A stretch of 64,000 nucleotides of DNA from Bolinopsis microptera. Lineage: Eukaryota; Ctenophora; Tentaculata; Lobata; Bolinopsidae. Of the stretch, positions 11,950-23,652 are shown piece after piece. How positions within the stretch are numbered: the stretch's first letter is position 1; each line of letters starts with the position of its first letter. The stretch is taken from NCBI RefSeq assembly GCF_026151205.1, contig NC_087084.1, forward strand, positions 3,442,845 through 3,506,844, written 5' to 3'. The position numbers and the translations under genes were made by a program. The notes under the pieces are model-generated. The model saw only the letters and a list, made by a program, of their open reading frames with translations, ran no database searches and was not told the DNA's origin.

Positions 11950-14688
11950 TGTTGAGCATGACACCTGTAACGTGTCTTCTGAAATGTATTCTTGTAAAAG
12001 AACCAGATCAATCAGAAAATGTATTCTCTTTCAAGCGATAACCAATCTGCTTTATATCAGGTCTGATGTTCAAGTTCATGCTGCCGATGAGTGTGGGAGG
12101 TCGGAAAGAGTTTTAAGGGTTGTATCACCAGTGTTGGACATCATCTCTAAAAACGCCAAGGTAAAACATAATGACTTCTAGTTTCAAAACGTATTATTTA
12201 CTGACATATTTCCAAGTTTACCTTTGCTCGTCATGAATAAGCTTATTTCTACCCAAAATAATGTTATTAAAAACCTTTATTATAACCCAGGAAAAAGGCG
12301 CCACCCACGAGCCGTTAGATAAACTTGCGGGTGTTAAGCACAGGACGAACAAAATCTCATTATCCACCGAGGGGAGCTTTGATGATGGAATTTACAACGG
12401 GATGCATGCTCACTCCCAAAGTTACGTGTTATTTGCTAAACTTGTCCATTTTTAACTTAATAATATTCAAAGACGCTAAACGTGACCAATTGCATTATTA
12501 CAACAATCATTCATTGATTTGGTATAAAATCGAAATCTGACAAAATAATAACGCCCGCTCCTTTACCAGTTTCTCAGAAATATACTTGACACGATGGACA
12601 GACTACCCGACCCCTACTGAGACACCAACTAAGAACGGAACCGTATCGGAGGTCTCCCGGGCCAAATGTAACAAAGATCTATTTCATCGTACTGGTAAGT
12701 GCTATGTAAACTATGTTAAAATTTCCTTAGTATCCTTATCGCAAGGACTCTTATCTTAACTTTGCACTTTTTGTGATAAGATAATATATAATAGAGATAT
12801 TATACTATTATAGTACCTTACTCGGAATATTATAGCGGTAAATTTATGAGATGGGTAAATTAATGGACGGGAAAAATATGGCGGAATGTTCCAAACCAAC
12901 CAAGCATCATTATGTATTACTATTTGTTTTTCCTTACTCGGGAACATTATAGCGGGTTAGGTAATTTATGGCTGGGAAAATTAATTTAAATATGGCGAAT
13001 TTTCCAAAAACCACACTTTATCCCAGTCATATTATTCCGAGTAAGGTATTGATCGATATCCTAATTATAAGATTCGTATTTTATAGCTTACTTCACTTGT
13101 CATTGATATGGTCTTTAAAGTTTAACAACTAATTAGATTTCGAGGTCACACTGCCACCTGCGACTATAGTAGTTCCGGGATATTTCCAGACTCGAAACAT
13201 TCAGTTAATACTATTACAGAATCATTCAGACATGTATTTGAATTAGCTCACTCCCTTCCTCCAATGAACTCAACATTGCTTCAACATTTGTTCTCGTTAA
13301 GGAGTTAAGGACATATTATATAATAATTGGAAACATCCGTCCGTATTCTCCGTTATCGATCTGCCAGAAACATGTGGATAAATTGTCTTAACTCATATCT
13401 ATTCCCTTGACAGGGCATCCTTAAACATGATAAAACATATGTTAAACATACCATAACATTAGGTTCATTTCTATATCTATTATGGAGCTCTCCGTGTAAC
13501 TAAAAATCACGTACTGTTTAATATTAGAAAACACTCTCCATCCCTCCCGCTTTATACCTCACGGCTAAATGCCTTGTGTTTGAGTGTACGGTCTCTTAAC
13601 ATCGCGTTGTTAACAGTTCATTGTTAGATCATGTTACGATGTTGCTCATTCATCTCTATACTTTCTTCGTTTTAAAGTCTCTTGATTTGACTGCAGAAAC
13701 GCAATTGTTCATGTTATCTGATATCGAGAACTTTTCTGAGTATCGGGTTCTTTTTGTCTTGTTTACTTCGTGAATTGGGCACTTTTGTTCGTTTTCCTAA
13801 ATCGTTTGTGATATTTCAATGAACTGAACTTTCCGTACATTTTTCTGCTGTTTTGGTTTAATATTCCGGGATTCATGTTCGGAGCGATAGTGGTAAGTGA
13901 GAAGTGAGAAGGAGAGAGTGTGAGTGTGAGTGTGTGGTCGTTCATATTAAGCAAGTCTGAGGGGGGAAGAGGGGTTTATAATGATTACGATAGTAATCAC
14001 ATAAACCCATGGCCATGGGATTACGTTGGGGGGGGGGGGGTTAAAAGGAGCTAAAAAGCTGAAATAAATACGTAATATAAATAGTGATCGACCCCTGGAG
14101 TGTGTGTGTGTAAAGTGAATCATCATTACAGTATGTCAAGTTTGAAGTTATAATATATCTGCAATTTTCCTATCCCTTTTTATTATGGAAGCGATATAAT
14201 CAAACAGCGATCAGTACAGCAACATTTTATTGACGGATTGCGTGGGATTACCACATACAGCATTATGATTTACAAAAAATATAGAGACCCTAAGTTGTTT
14301 GAAATATTATTTTACTTCGCTAGTGACTACTTACAAATCAACTCACCAACTCGAATATCGTAAGCTGGAATGAAGTTTTAAACATTAATGCGCACATGAC
14401 CTTAATCTGCGATAAAAATATGCACTGATAAATTAATTATTATTTAATCGCTATTAGATTGTATTAATTAACATAACCTCCTCATCCGGCAGGGCGTGTG
14501 TAATCGGTGCAGCCCTCATAATCCTGCTTGTCGTCTGGTAATTAGTAGCAGGATCGCGCAACATGGACAAGGGTGTGTACAAGGTTGAAGGAAACGAAGA
14601 CAGTTCGATCTGGAATACGGTAACCTGCCACCAACCTCCAAAAAACTCTTTAGTGCGCGAAAGGGAACATGGAAGTTGTGACTGTTAA
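11950..14688 (+). CDS. single-pass membrane protein with neurexin-like tail (5 exons, 5' end missing)
   Basis: Exons at 11950-12160, 12291-12420, 12578-12694, 13137-13203 and 14493-14688 join with matching phases (0, 1, 1, 2) and GT-AG borders. The first begins in phase 2, so upstream exons are missing. Exons 1 and 2 are extracellular-looking and exon 1 has several cysteines. Exon 3 is Thr/Pro rich (WTDYPTPTETPTKNGT) like a stalk. Exon 4 reads TLPPATIVVPGYF. Exon 5 gives a hydrophobic segment CVIGAALIILLVVW and then RNMDKGVYKVEGNED, resembling the membrane-proximal tail of neurexins and Caspr proteins (RNxDxGxYxV). An in-frame TAA at 14539-14541 lies inside the presumed membrane segment. It may be a sequence error, a pseudogene mark or the end of a short form. 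The frame beyond it continues to TAA 14686-14688. A MITE occupies intron 3. The neurexin relation is inference; the exon chain itself is better supported. Confidence 0.45.
12816..13046. mobile_element. MITE with TA target duplication
   Basis: The element starts CCTTACTCGGAATATTATAG and ends with the inverted form TATTCCGAGTAAGG, and is bounded by TA on both sides. A second, direct copy of the left end (CCTTACTCGGGAACATTATA) lies at about 12932, so the element looks internally duplicated with a ~117 bp period. Size and TA flanks suit a Tc1/mariner-type MITE. Confidence 0.65.
14028..14041. repeat. poly-G tract
   Basis: A run of about a dozen G on the plus strand in the intron before the membrane-segment exon. 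Its length is probably uncertain in the assembly. Confidence 0.8.
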
Positions 14689-17342
14689 TGTGACGATTAG
14701 TTAATTATTATTAATTAGTTAATTGAATGATAAGATGATTGTCCAATAATATCGGTTGATGTGTAAAGAAACGAGGAATGTGACGTGTCAGTATTCTCCA
14801 GTGAATTGTGAGTGATGTGATGACGTTCATCAAGTGTGACGTCATAATTTGAACGTCCACCACGTGGTTAGACCTCGGTAACTTTGTTATAAAACGAAAT
14901 ATATTATGTAATTTATAAAGTTGACCTTTTTTTTATATGGAGCGCTGAGTCTCGCTGCGGTTCAGAATTTTAGAATGAGAAATTTGGTTATGCACGTTTT
15001 TGGGGTAATTTGTTGTGAAGCGAAATTATATTTTTCTTGTGTTTGATGAGATCACGAATAAGACTATTTTAATTGTGTTTGACTTATCACGAGAGATAGC
15101 ATCGATTTAGTTTTGCTGTTAAGGGTTGGACTTACAAATATATTGACGTTTATTTGAATTTTTTTATGTTTTGACAATTAAATTGATGAAAATCTGTATG
15201 ATTAATTGACGATGGTGTTCGTTCCGAGAAAAATGTTTTAATTTGAGTTATGAGATCGTTGCATTAACAGAAATTCGATTATTTATTAGACGACCACCTA
15301 AACATGGAATCATTTTATTTACAAGTTAGCTTTTTTAGATTAGGAGTAATGGTTAAAATAATAAATACATTTTTATTTTAGAATCGACAATTTTACGTTT
15401 TACCCGATAAGTTAAACAAAACCTAACTCATCTTTAAACGTTTTTTTTTATTTCAATATTGATATCGCCCCCCCCCTCCCCTTGCAAACTGTCAGCCGTT
15501 TTAATTAATTGTTGCTAGCAATTTAGCGGACGTATAATATTAATTCCCAGATTATTTGAATGGTGCGATATGTTTATGTACAATATGTCCCGTGAGCCCA
15601 TATAAGGAGATAAATATGTTTTGTTAACATCAAGTTGTCATGAATACCCGAAATAAGAGTGAAACTTGCTTGATAATAGCCCTTTTTTCTTGTTTTCTGG
15701 AAATGTTTGCTTCTATGGAATCAGAAACATTTTTATTGTGAATATAACCGATGAAATACCGGTCATAATTTTAGTTCTCGTTTTTGTTTGGTTTACTTGT
15801 TTTAGTTACTGACTTCAGAGCGAAATGCCTTAACTTCTGTTGCAAATTTACCATTATTATCATGATACTTTTCATGTAAAATTTTAGATATCGCCAAATA
15901 ATACATTACATTTCTGTCTTATGAAAGAGAATGACTGCAATTCTACCTCCGCATTTTTAGTCTTAATGATGATAATTTTTGTCGCTGACTTGAGTGTTTA
16001 ATTAATAAATATCTAATGTAACTTATCTCGTTTATCTTGTCTAAAATCTCTAACGATCGAATTAAAATCGCACACCTTCACAATACATCTAAAATGCAAA
16101 GTGTGGTAGTGTAAAATAGTGTAATAAATTTCGTGTAAAAATAGATATTTAAAAATAGTTAGCGTAAAATTGATGTAACTTATTATTTATATCAATTTCC
16201 TATTATATATATGTTACTATGGAGGAAAAAATTACGGTGGCTAATGGGTGATATTTATTTCGTTGGCCCTCAAATGGTCCTGCAGATCCAGTCTTAACCT
16301 TAATTTTAAATTGGACATAACTTTTCTTGCTGAGTAGCTCTGAACGTTCGGGTATAGATGCTGTTAGTGGAAGACTGGCCTCCAGCTCGCCATTTTTGAG
16401 ATTCAAGCAAATCGATTTGAAGTTCAAAGGAGTGCAGGATGTTCAGCTCGACAAAATACGATAGAATTTATTTCATAGGGGTAAAACCTAATAGTTGGGT
16501 TAAAAGGGCGACTGTTGGTATTATCATAAAATCATCATAGTCCTAACAATGATTAAAGGGCTCCATCTAATCTAAGTACATGAGTAGAACCTGATTACAC
16601 CTGGTTAGCTTTAGTAAGCAGACTTACGGCCGGATGCCGACGGCTTGTATTCAGAGGGGAAGAGTCGGTGACGTACATAATTGTCCACAAGGTCTTCGGA
16701 TAAGTTCCCCACCTAATAAGGTGGACCTTTATCTCAAAGAGAGCTTTTTGAGTTTAGATTAATTTCGATCCACAGTTTTAGGGTTCCGGTCCACGGTATT
16801 ATAAACCGATGTAACTTTAAGATTTAGTAATTGTTATTCCCTAATTCATGATTCAATTTTGAAGAACTTTTGGTAGAGGCTAACTGTATTATATTAATTT
16901 TAGCGGTCTGTTACTAATTAACAAGTTGAAAGAGTAACATAATTAGGCCGGCAGAATATCGGTATTGGGTTTAATAAGAGTACTGTAGTGTAACTATAGT
17001 CTACCTGGGACTCACCCCATGGTATGCATGCATTTTACTTTATAAAATTAACTGAACTTACTTTTAGTTATTTACGAATATTTTAAATTTATGGACATGT
17101 TACTTGCCTTCACGGGAAATGAATACAATATGTTGGTATAGAAATAATAAACTGCCTTTAACTGGGCCTAGCTTTTTCCCCGGGTATACGATATGTTACG
17201 TTTTTACTTAACCTCTTGTTTGGGTAACTTAAACTTAACAAACGACCTTTGGTGTGCCGGACTCCAAGAATATTAATAAAAGAAAACACGGGTTAGTTGT
17301 AAACGTATGTTGGACGAGTTCGTTTCGTTTACTCAGAAGATG
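14689..17342. other. non-coding stretch, no gene recognised
   Basis: AT-rich. One minus-strand frame at 16203-16427 is open for 74 codons and contains GELEASLPLTASIPERSELL, but has no visible start context or splice borders. It may be a transposon relic. A C-run lies near 15469. Nothing else can be supported. Confidence 0.4.
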
Positions 17343-18402
17343 AATCCGAGATTGTGGAACCAGATGATACGGTTTTTGAGGCATTTTGATACGGTCATTT
17401 TAGTCTGTTAAAGTAGTTTCAGAATGCTGGAAATGGTTTCACGGTGTAGGGGGATGTGTTTACTAACTATTTTGACGCCAAAATTGTCGCCAGAGGCTAC
17501 CTGAGTCATGGAATGAATGGAATGAACAAAAATGAAATTTTTTCTAAAACTCGTCGGATTGCCCAGGATTACAAACAAGCAGCAAGCATGTGAATCCTTC
17601 TTGATAAGGTTCAGATCACGTTTGATCGCATGCAGGGTTCTTGTCTCCGATAGATCAGATCATTGTCTTCTAAGAAGATCATATCCTCGTTCTTGCCCCC
17701 TCTGGCTCCTGTGGATCTCATCATTACTCGATAAGCATCGGATCAAATGATTGCCTCAAAAACCGTATCATCTGGTTCCACAATCTCGGATACTCAGGAA
17801 TTAGCTTAATTAGATAGGAAATGGAACCAAGTCTCTAGTGGGCGTTCTGGGAGTGCTAGGGCCACCAAACTTTGCAGGAACACTATTAGGGTCAATACCA
17901 AACGATTCCGACCTGTTTTGGGGCAATCCGACGAGTTTTAGAAAAAAATTCATTTTTGTTCATTCCGTTCATTCCATGACTCAGGGAGCCTCTGGCGACA
18001 ATTTTGACGTCAAAATAGTTAGTAAACACATCCCCCTACACCGTACAACCATTTCCAGCACTCTGAAACTACTTTAACAGACTGAAATGACCGTATCAAA
18101 ATGCCTCAAAAACCGTATCATCTGGTTCCACAATCTCGGATACTCAGGAACTAGCTTTTTGATACGGAAATGGAACCAAGTCTCTAGTGGGCGTTCTGGG
18201 AGTGCTAGGGCCACCAAACTTTGCAGGAACACTATTAGGGTCAATACCAAACGATTCCGACCTGTTTTGGGGCAATCCGACGAGTTTTAGAAAAAAATTC
18301 ATTTTTGTTCATTCCGTTCATTCCATGACTCAGGGAGCCTCTGGCGACAATTTTGACTTCAAAATAGTTAGTAAACACATCCCTCTACACCGTACAACCA
18401 TA
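17343..18402. mobile_element. foldback element with inverted arms and an internal tandem duplication
   Basis: The left arm (about 17343-17563) is the near-exact reverse complement of about 17918-18142, so the piece can fold into a ~220 bp stem with a ~350 bp loop. The right side is also duplicated in tandem: 17751-18052 and 18101-18402 are ~302 bp direct copies, 350 bp apart, differing at only a few bases. The 79- and 76-codon frames in the two copies are the same repeat sequence (MGVLGVLGPPNFAGTLLGS) and are not supported as genes. GTATCA/GGTTCC repeats (ACCGTATCA) trail on to about 18500. Confidence 0.7.
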
Positions 18403-19809
18403 ATTATCTATTTTTGATCCAAATTATAGTCAAAATAACGTTGGTTCCAAACCGTATCAAAACCGTATCAAAACCGTATCATTGGTTCCAAATTGGTTCC
18501 AAAATCTCGTTTACTATACACGTCAATTGATCATTTAGACTTTACAACTTTTGTTTATTACTTTTTGCAAACAACTAAACAAAGCTAGATATCCGAGTCT
18601 TTTGCGAATTCAGGTGACGATGTAGAAGTTCTTGAGGTTCTTTTGACATGCAAAAGAATATGTGCATTTTAATTTGTTATCTTCAATTTGAATGGATAAA
18701 CTGAAAGTTTTGAACTTACCTTTAACGATTCTAATTAAAAATTCTAATCAAAATTGCAATTGACACTATACTGCTTCAAGTACACTTTTATGAAACTCGT
18801 AGTCGAACTCCAGGATTGGCACCATTTATTTTAACAAACTTTCAATGTTCGGGAATCCCGGGATTTAAAAATGAGATCGGGAATGACTTCACTAGTTTGC
18901 AAGCATTAAATTTGTAAATCTATTGCTTACACGTGCAGTATTTAGACAATTTCAAATTGGCTTTGTGAGCCACTCATAAATTACATAGGAGAATTTTACT
19001 CATTTTAACCCCATCTACCATCGTTGCCTTAAGTCTTAAAATTGAAAACCCCTCGTATCACCAGACAATTGGGGGGGGGGGGGGGGGGGGAGGCATCAAC
19101 CTCATGGTTCTAGCCTAGTTATATAATTATATATATATAACTATATATAGTAATTTGACCAAAACCCATCATGGGTAGAGTGGACCGCTGCCAGTGCTCT
19201 CTTTTCCAAACAAAAGGAAATGTCAATGATATTAATTTGAATAACCGTCCGCAAATGCAAAATGATACCGACAACCGAGAATGAAATCGGTCGCTCGCTT
19301 TTATGTGGAGGTTTTTCCTTTAAAACCTCCACATAAGTGTTTATTATTCCTGTCATCTTTGACATTATAAATATAAATTAGAATGTTTTGAACTAAAAAT
19401 AAACCTGTTGAACGACTTTCCATTATATGAGCCTTAATGCCTGAAAAACAGCTTCTCCAAGTTATTAAATTTAAAGTAAAGGCTCTGTGCTATTGGCTAT
19501 GAGTATGGTCATGTCTACTTTTATTATGTGTAAACATTTGGGACCTACACGTTGATATTTTATCAAACACTTTATAATCAGAGCTATACTATTGTTTATT
19601 TTTAATTTTAATTTTAATTTTTTGTCCTATATAAATCAAAATTCCGATCAGTAACATTTAAGGTCATGACTCAATGAGACAATTTTACTTACTTTAGATT
19701 ACATCGATTCAAAAATAGATCGTAGTTTAAAAGTTATTACAATAAACGTTACGGTCTGTACTCTGTACTTAAACATAAACTTTATTTGGTAATGATAACA
19801 CCTTTCAGA
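18403..19809. other. non-coding stretch with a poly-G tract and a short hairpin
   Basis: Poly-G of about 20 at 19070-19090. An inverted repeat at 19299-19337 (TTATGTGGAGGTTTTT against AAAACCTCCACATAA) forms a tight stem. No open frame here is convincing. Confidence 0.45.
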
Positions 19810-20933
19810 ATGGCAGAATGTGGACAACAAGATGTGGAACTGGAAGGGTTCGTTAAAAAAGAAGTATCAGACATCGACACCTTTCAGTCAACTACAATCT
19901 TTTATCAAATAACGCGTCCAAGTTTGAAGATGATACAAAATATCACCTTGACCTCGAAATAAAGACCGAAGATTTAACAGCCGAAAATTTCGAACTTGGA
20001 AATGGAACTGCACAATTGTTTTTAAACACTGAAGGAACAAAAATAGAAGTATTGACCCCAAAAAGTGAACCTCTAGACGGTGAATGTAATGCAAGTCCAG
20101 CCAGCTCCTCTCTTTCTGATGATCCTCTCAATACCAACCCTCAGAACAGTGTGGATATCTCCCAATCTATTAGTATTGGAGAAACTGTTCTGTCTGAACG
20201 CAATTTAAAGAAGTACATGTCGACTCGTACTGGAGAGAAACCTTATAAATGTGATGTTTGTAGCTACTCAGCCGCGCAAATTAGCCATCTTATTTGTCAC
20301 AAACGAAAACACGCCGGAGAGAAACCTTATAAATGTGATATTTGTAGCTACTCAGCCTCGCAAAATGGCGCTCTTGCTTCTCACAAACGAATACACACTG
20401 GAGAGAAACCTTATAAATGTGATGTTTGTAGCTACTCAGCCGCGCAAATTAGCAATCTTATTTGTCACAAACGAAAACACGCCGGAGAGAAACCTTATAA
20501 ATGTGATATTTGTAGCTACTCAGCCTCGCGAAGTGGCACTCTTGCTTCTCATAAACGAACACACACCGGAGAGAAACCTTATAAATGTAATATTTGTAGC
20601 TACTCAGCCTCACAAAGTAGCCATCTTGCTTCTCACAAACGAATACACACTGGAGAGAAACCTTATAAATGCGATATTTGTAGCTACTCATTCACGGGAA
20701 GTGGCGCTCTTGCTTCTCACAAACGAATACACACTGGAGAGAAACCTTATAAATGTGATGTTTGTAGTTACTCAGCCACGCGACTTGACACTCTTATTTG
20801 TCACAAACGAAAACATACTGGAGAGAAGCCTTATAAATGTGATGTTTGTAGCTACTCAGCCACGCAAATTAGCAATCTTACCACCCACAAACAAAAACAC
20901 ACTGGATTCTTACCTGGGGATCCCAGGCTATAA
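19810..20933 (+). CDS. C2H2 zinc-finger protein, eight fingers, frameshifted near the 5' end
   Basis: From 20217 the frame encodes eight consecutive C-X2-C-X12-H-X3-H fingers joined by TGEKPYKC or AGEKPYKC linkers, typical of a nuclear DNA-binding regulator. Fingers share CDxCSYSA; the helix positions vary (QISHL, QNGAL, RSGTL, QSSHL, GSGAL, RLDTL, QISNL), so base contacts should differ. Upstream, an ATG at 19810 sits right behind an ACCTTTCAG acceptor-like site and encodes an acidic leader (VELEGFVKKEVSDIDTF). That frame stops, while the finger frame is open from 19857 and reads FEDDTKYHLDLEIKTEDL. The two halves need a one-base shift between about 19880 and 19922. The last residues (FLPGDPRL) and the stop come from an inserted MITE. 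Repetitive fingers make other frames look open; those are shadows. Confidence 0.8.
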
Positions 20934-20992
20934 TGTTCATAAATAAACGAATAGAGATTAGGCGGAATGACAGTCTGAGCGCCGCCCAGTAA
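20910..20992 (+). mobile_element. TTAC...GTAA MITE, copy 1
   Basis: One of six copies of a ~78 bp dispersed element with TTACCTGGGG at one end and GCGCCGCCCAGTAA at the other, and an internal GGCGGAATGACAG block. This copy supplies the stop codon of the zinc-finger gene. Confidence 0.75.
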
Positions 20993-22337
20993 ACTGGATT
21001 CTGGAAAGAAGATTTACCCATATTGCCTATAGTTTGTGTAACTACAGGGCTAGCCGATCAAGTAGTTTGAAGAGAAATTAAATATAGTGATTCACGCTAG
21101 AGAGAAACTTTACCTATGGGCCATGTACTATGTAGTTTGTGTAATTCCGACTCTTGCTACATCAAATAGTCTAGGATTTTAAATAAAACGGCGAATTGTA
21201 GTCATTCGAAGTCACACCTCACACGTGTTGAATTATACTAAAGAACGTTGTAATTATATTGTTTCAATAACGATTTGGATTTTCCTATTATATAATTTCA
21301 ACTTGCAACTAAAATTGATTGTTCTAAAAGTTCTGACTTGTTTCCTTTTGTGATTTTCACATATTTTTTGTGTAAAAATTATTTTTCATTTGAACATTTT
21401 GATTTAAAATTTACCACCTGCTCCAGCATCCAGTCGAAGCCGCGGATCCTTGATCTATTGCTACTATTTTTACTGCAATGTCTTAATTCCGTGATGCTCG
21501 CTAAATCAGCTGGATCCACTGTACTACATTTACATTTCCATGAATTTTTCTGAACCGAAACTTTGCATTAAACTCACAGACAGGTGATCGTTAGATAAAT
21601 ATTAATTATAATACATGTTGTATACCTACCTCTTTTCGCGCGTGAAAAGTGGTATATACAACGTGTATACACTATACATTGATCTACATGTTTCAGCTTC
21701 TATAGCCATAGGATTGGTATAGAAATTTGCTTTTCCAATATATTGTGTAATTGGTGAGTAACGTTAAATCTTTAAGTTCTCTATTTAGGGGTTCAAAACA
21801 ATTAGGGACAATTTAAATATTACGAAAGCCAGCATAAAATTTGCGGATCAGCGCAATTTGGTTTATTCATTCTATATTAACATATAACTTAATATTGAAA
21901 CGTGTCGATGAGAGAATGTATCATTTGTAATATAATACCCAAATGGAGTAATCATGGTAGCTTTGCAGAAATAAAACTCAGGGTTTGATAATAACATAAT
22001 TGTATTAAGAGGTTAAATAATTTAATGGAAAATAAGATTAAACAATTTAGAAGTGGGTAAAGACGATAAATTGCCACTTGATCAAAGAGTTCCCGGCGAT
22101 TAATCTATTTCTTAAATATATTTTATCATTAATAGTGATTTACTTGACTGTAAAGTGTTAAATTGTGTATCAATAAAACGTTGCTAACTTTATCCTATAG
22201 TTACCATGACTAAAATACAAAGTTGAAAGTGGAAAGAAAGACTTCATATAAATAGTTCGAAGCTGAAATACCATAATACTTCTCATAAGGAGTCCTAGAT
22301 GTGTCTCATAAAATTAATAAAATTGTCATTGTTTGTC
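20993..22337. other. non-coding stretch with one palindrome
   Basis: An imperfect palindrome at 21617-21662 pairs GTTGTATACC with GGTATATACAAC around CTTTTCGCGCGTGAAAAG. Its arms resemble pieces of the GTCATACGTTGTATGAC repeat family at 28.8 kb. No gene is supported. Confidence 0.45.
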
Positions 22338-23110
22338 TTAACATCTCCTGCCCCTGTAGCAGAGTAAGGACCGACAACATTGATTGTTGTTTCTTAACTT
22401 AATGCAATTAAATCTGTGAGTCCTGCACACACTACCAGGAATTGTACCTGAAATAGAAAGTATAATAATAATGAAGCAGGCAAGTTAGAGTTTACTACAT
22501 TAACACTTTTATCAAATTATTGATGTAAAAATATGAGCCAGCCTGCTGAAAGCTGGTGTATGTATAATAAGTCTATCGCAAAGATAACGTGTAAAATGAT
22601 TTAAGAGGGGAGGAGAAGGAGACTAAGAAGGTAAATTAAATTGGTTTAAATTAAATGTGAACGATCTCTTACCATCATATTTATTGACAACAGCCTCCCC
22701 CAGCAAGGTGTGGCATTCCAACGCTGATAGTTCCCTCAACATGCAGGGACACGTTATGAGTCGGGGTGGCTGTGAACTTGTTATACTTATAGGACATTGT
22801 GTTGTAGCCCTGGATACTGAAAACAATGTTTTTATATCTCGTTACAGACCATATTGTTATAGTTAGAACTTGCAACACTTTTTAATTGTTAATAATAATA
22901 TGCTTGTTGAATGTTGGGCTTGCAATGAGGTAGAAAGCGAGTGATCCATAACATCGCAATAAACCTGGTTTCCAAGCTCAGACTTGTAAATTGTTGTAAC
23001 AAATCCTAAAACTTACCTTCAATCTCCTCCGCGAAATCATCATTAGAAACAGACATCACGTCTGCTTGACCCAAAGAAACAATAACGAAAAAAACGAACA
23101 AAAACTGCAT
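22338..23110 (-). CDS. small secreted cysteine-rich protein, cystine-knot-like C-terminus (3 exons)
   Basis: Exons on the minus strand: 23110-23017, 22816-22673 and 22447-22338, with GT-AG introns of 200 and 225 bp, both in phase 1. Together they give 115 residues and end at TAA 22340-22338. Exon 1 encodes a clear signal peptide (MQFLFVFFVIVSLGQA) and an acidic stretch. Exon 2 has cysteines at residues 39, 54, 56 and 66. Exon 3 has six, at 87, 94, 103, 104, 109 and 115, spaced C-X6-C-X8-CC-X4-C-X5-C. That spacing is the usual pattern of inhibitor-cystine-knot peptides, many of which are venom or defence peptides; the arginine-rich C-terminus fits too. A TATAAAAG box lies about 80 bp upstream of the ATG. 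Function is not shown: it could be a toxin, an antimicrobial or a signalling peptide. Alternative frames of exon 2 break the phase match and are rejected. Confidence 0.68.
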
Positions 23111-23187
23111 CTTCTCCACTGAATCTGAGAAATTTACATGTATCAGATAGAAATATTCCACAATTTAAAAGTACTGACCGTACCCCT

Positions 23188-23195
23188 CTTTTATA
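23188..23195 (-). promoter_or_regulatory. TATA box of the cystine-knot-like gene
   Basis: Reads TATAAAAG on the minus strand, 78 bases upstream of the start codon at 23110. That leaves room for a transcription start about 50 bases before the ATG. Confidence 0.6.
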
Positions 23196-23524
23196 CAGGA
23201 ATAAGTCTCAGTTCCCAGGTATGTACCGCTCACTTGATCAGCTCGAAACAGACCCCTGAGTAGGCCCTGGTTTGTGGAGGTGAGCACGATCTACAAAATG
23301 GAAACTATGTTTTTGGTGCATTTCCACCTAATATCAGGGAATATTTTGAAGTGTACTTTTTGTTAACTCGACTCTCCCATGAATATTGAGTAACCACTGT
23401 GCACATGGAACTAGATTTAGAAACTACTCGACTGAGAGTTAAACGGAAGTTAAAGCGGAATCTTCACGCGGGATGAAGAACATTTTATTTCACTGGAGTA
23501 GAGGGGGATTTTGGGGATTCTTTT

Positions 23525-23652
23525 GGGTCCATCTACTTAGGATGTCCGGCAAATAAGGAGGGGGTGGTTTTGGAATTTCGGACAAATCCGGACAGGGGAG
23601 GGGGTGGTCTGAAAATCTGAGATTTTGACGGACGTCCTAAGTAGATGGCCCC
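23525..23652. mobile_element. CCATCTACTTAGGA MITE, copy 1
   Basis: Inverted ends GGTCCATCTACTTAGGATGT and ACGTCCTAAGTAGATGGCCC enclose G-rich and GTCCGGA-containing sequence, ~128 bp in all. Related copies lie at about 29507-29640 and 30390-30498. Confidence 0.7.

Noticed and set aside
20251-20946. 231-codon plus-strand frame and a 77-codon minus frame over the zinc fingers
   Set aside because: Shadows of the repetitive finger sequence in other frames; they lack the Cys/His pattern.
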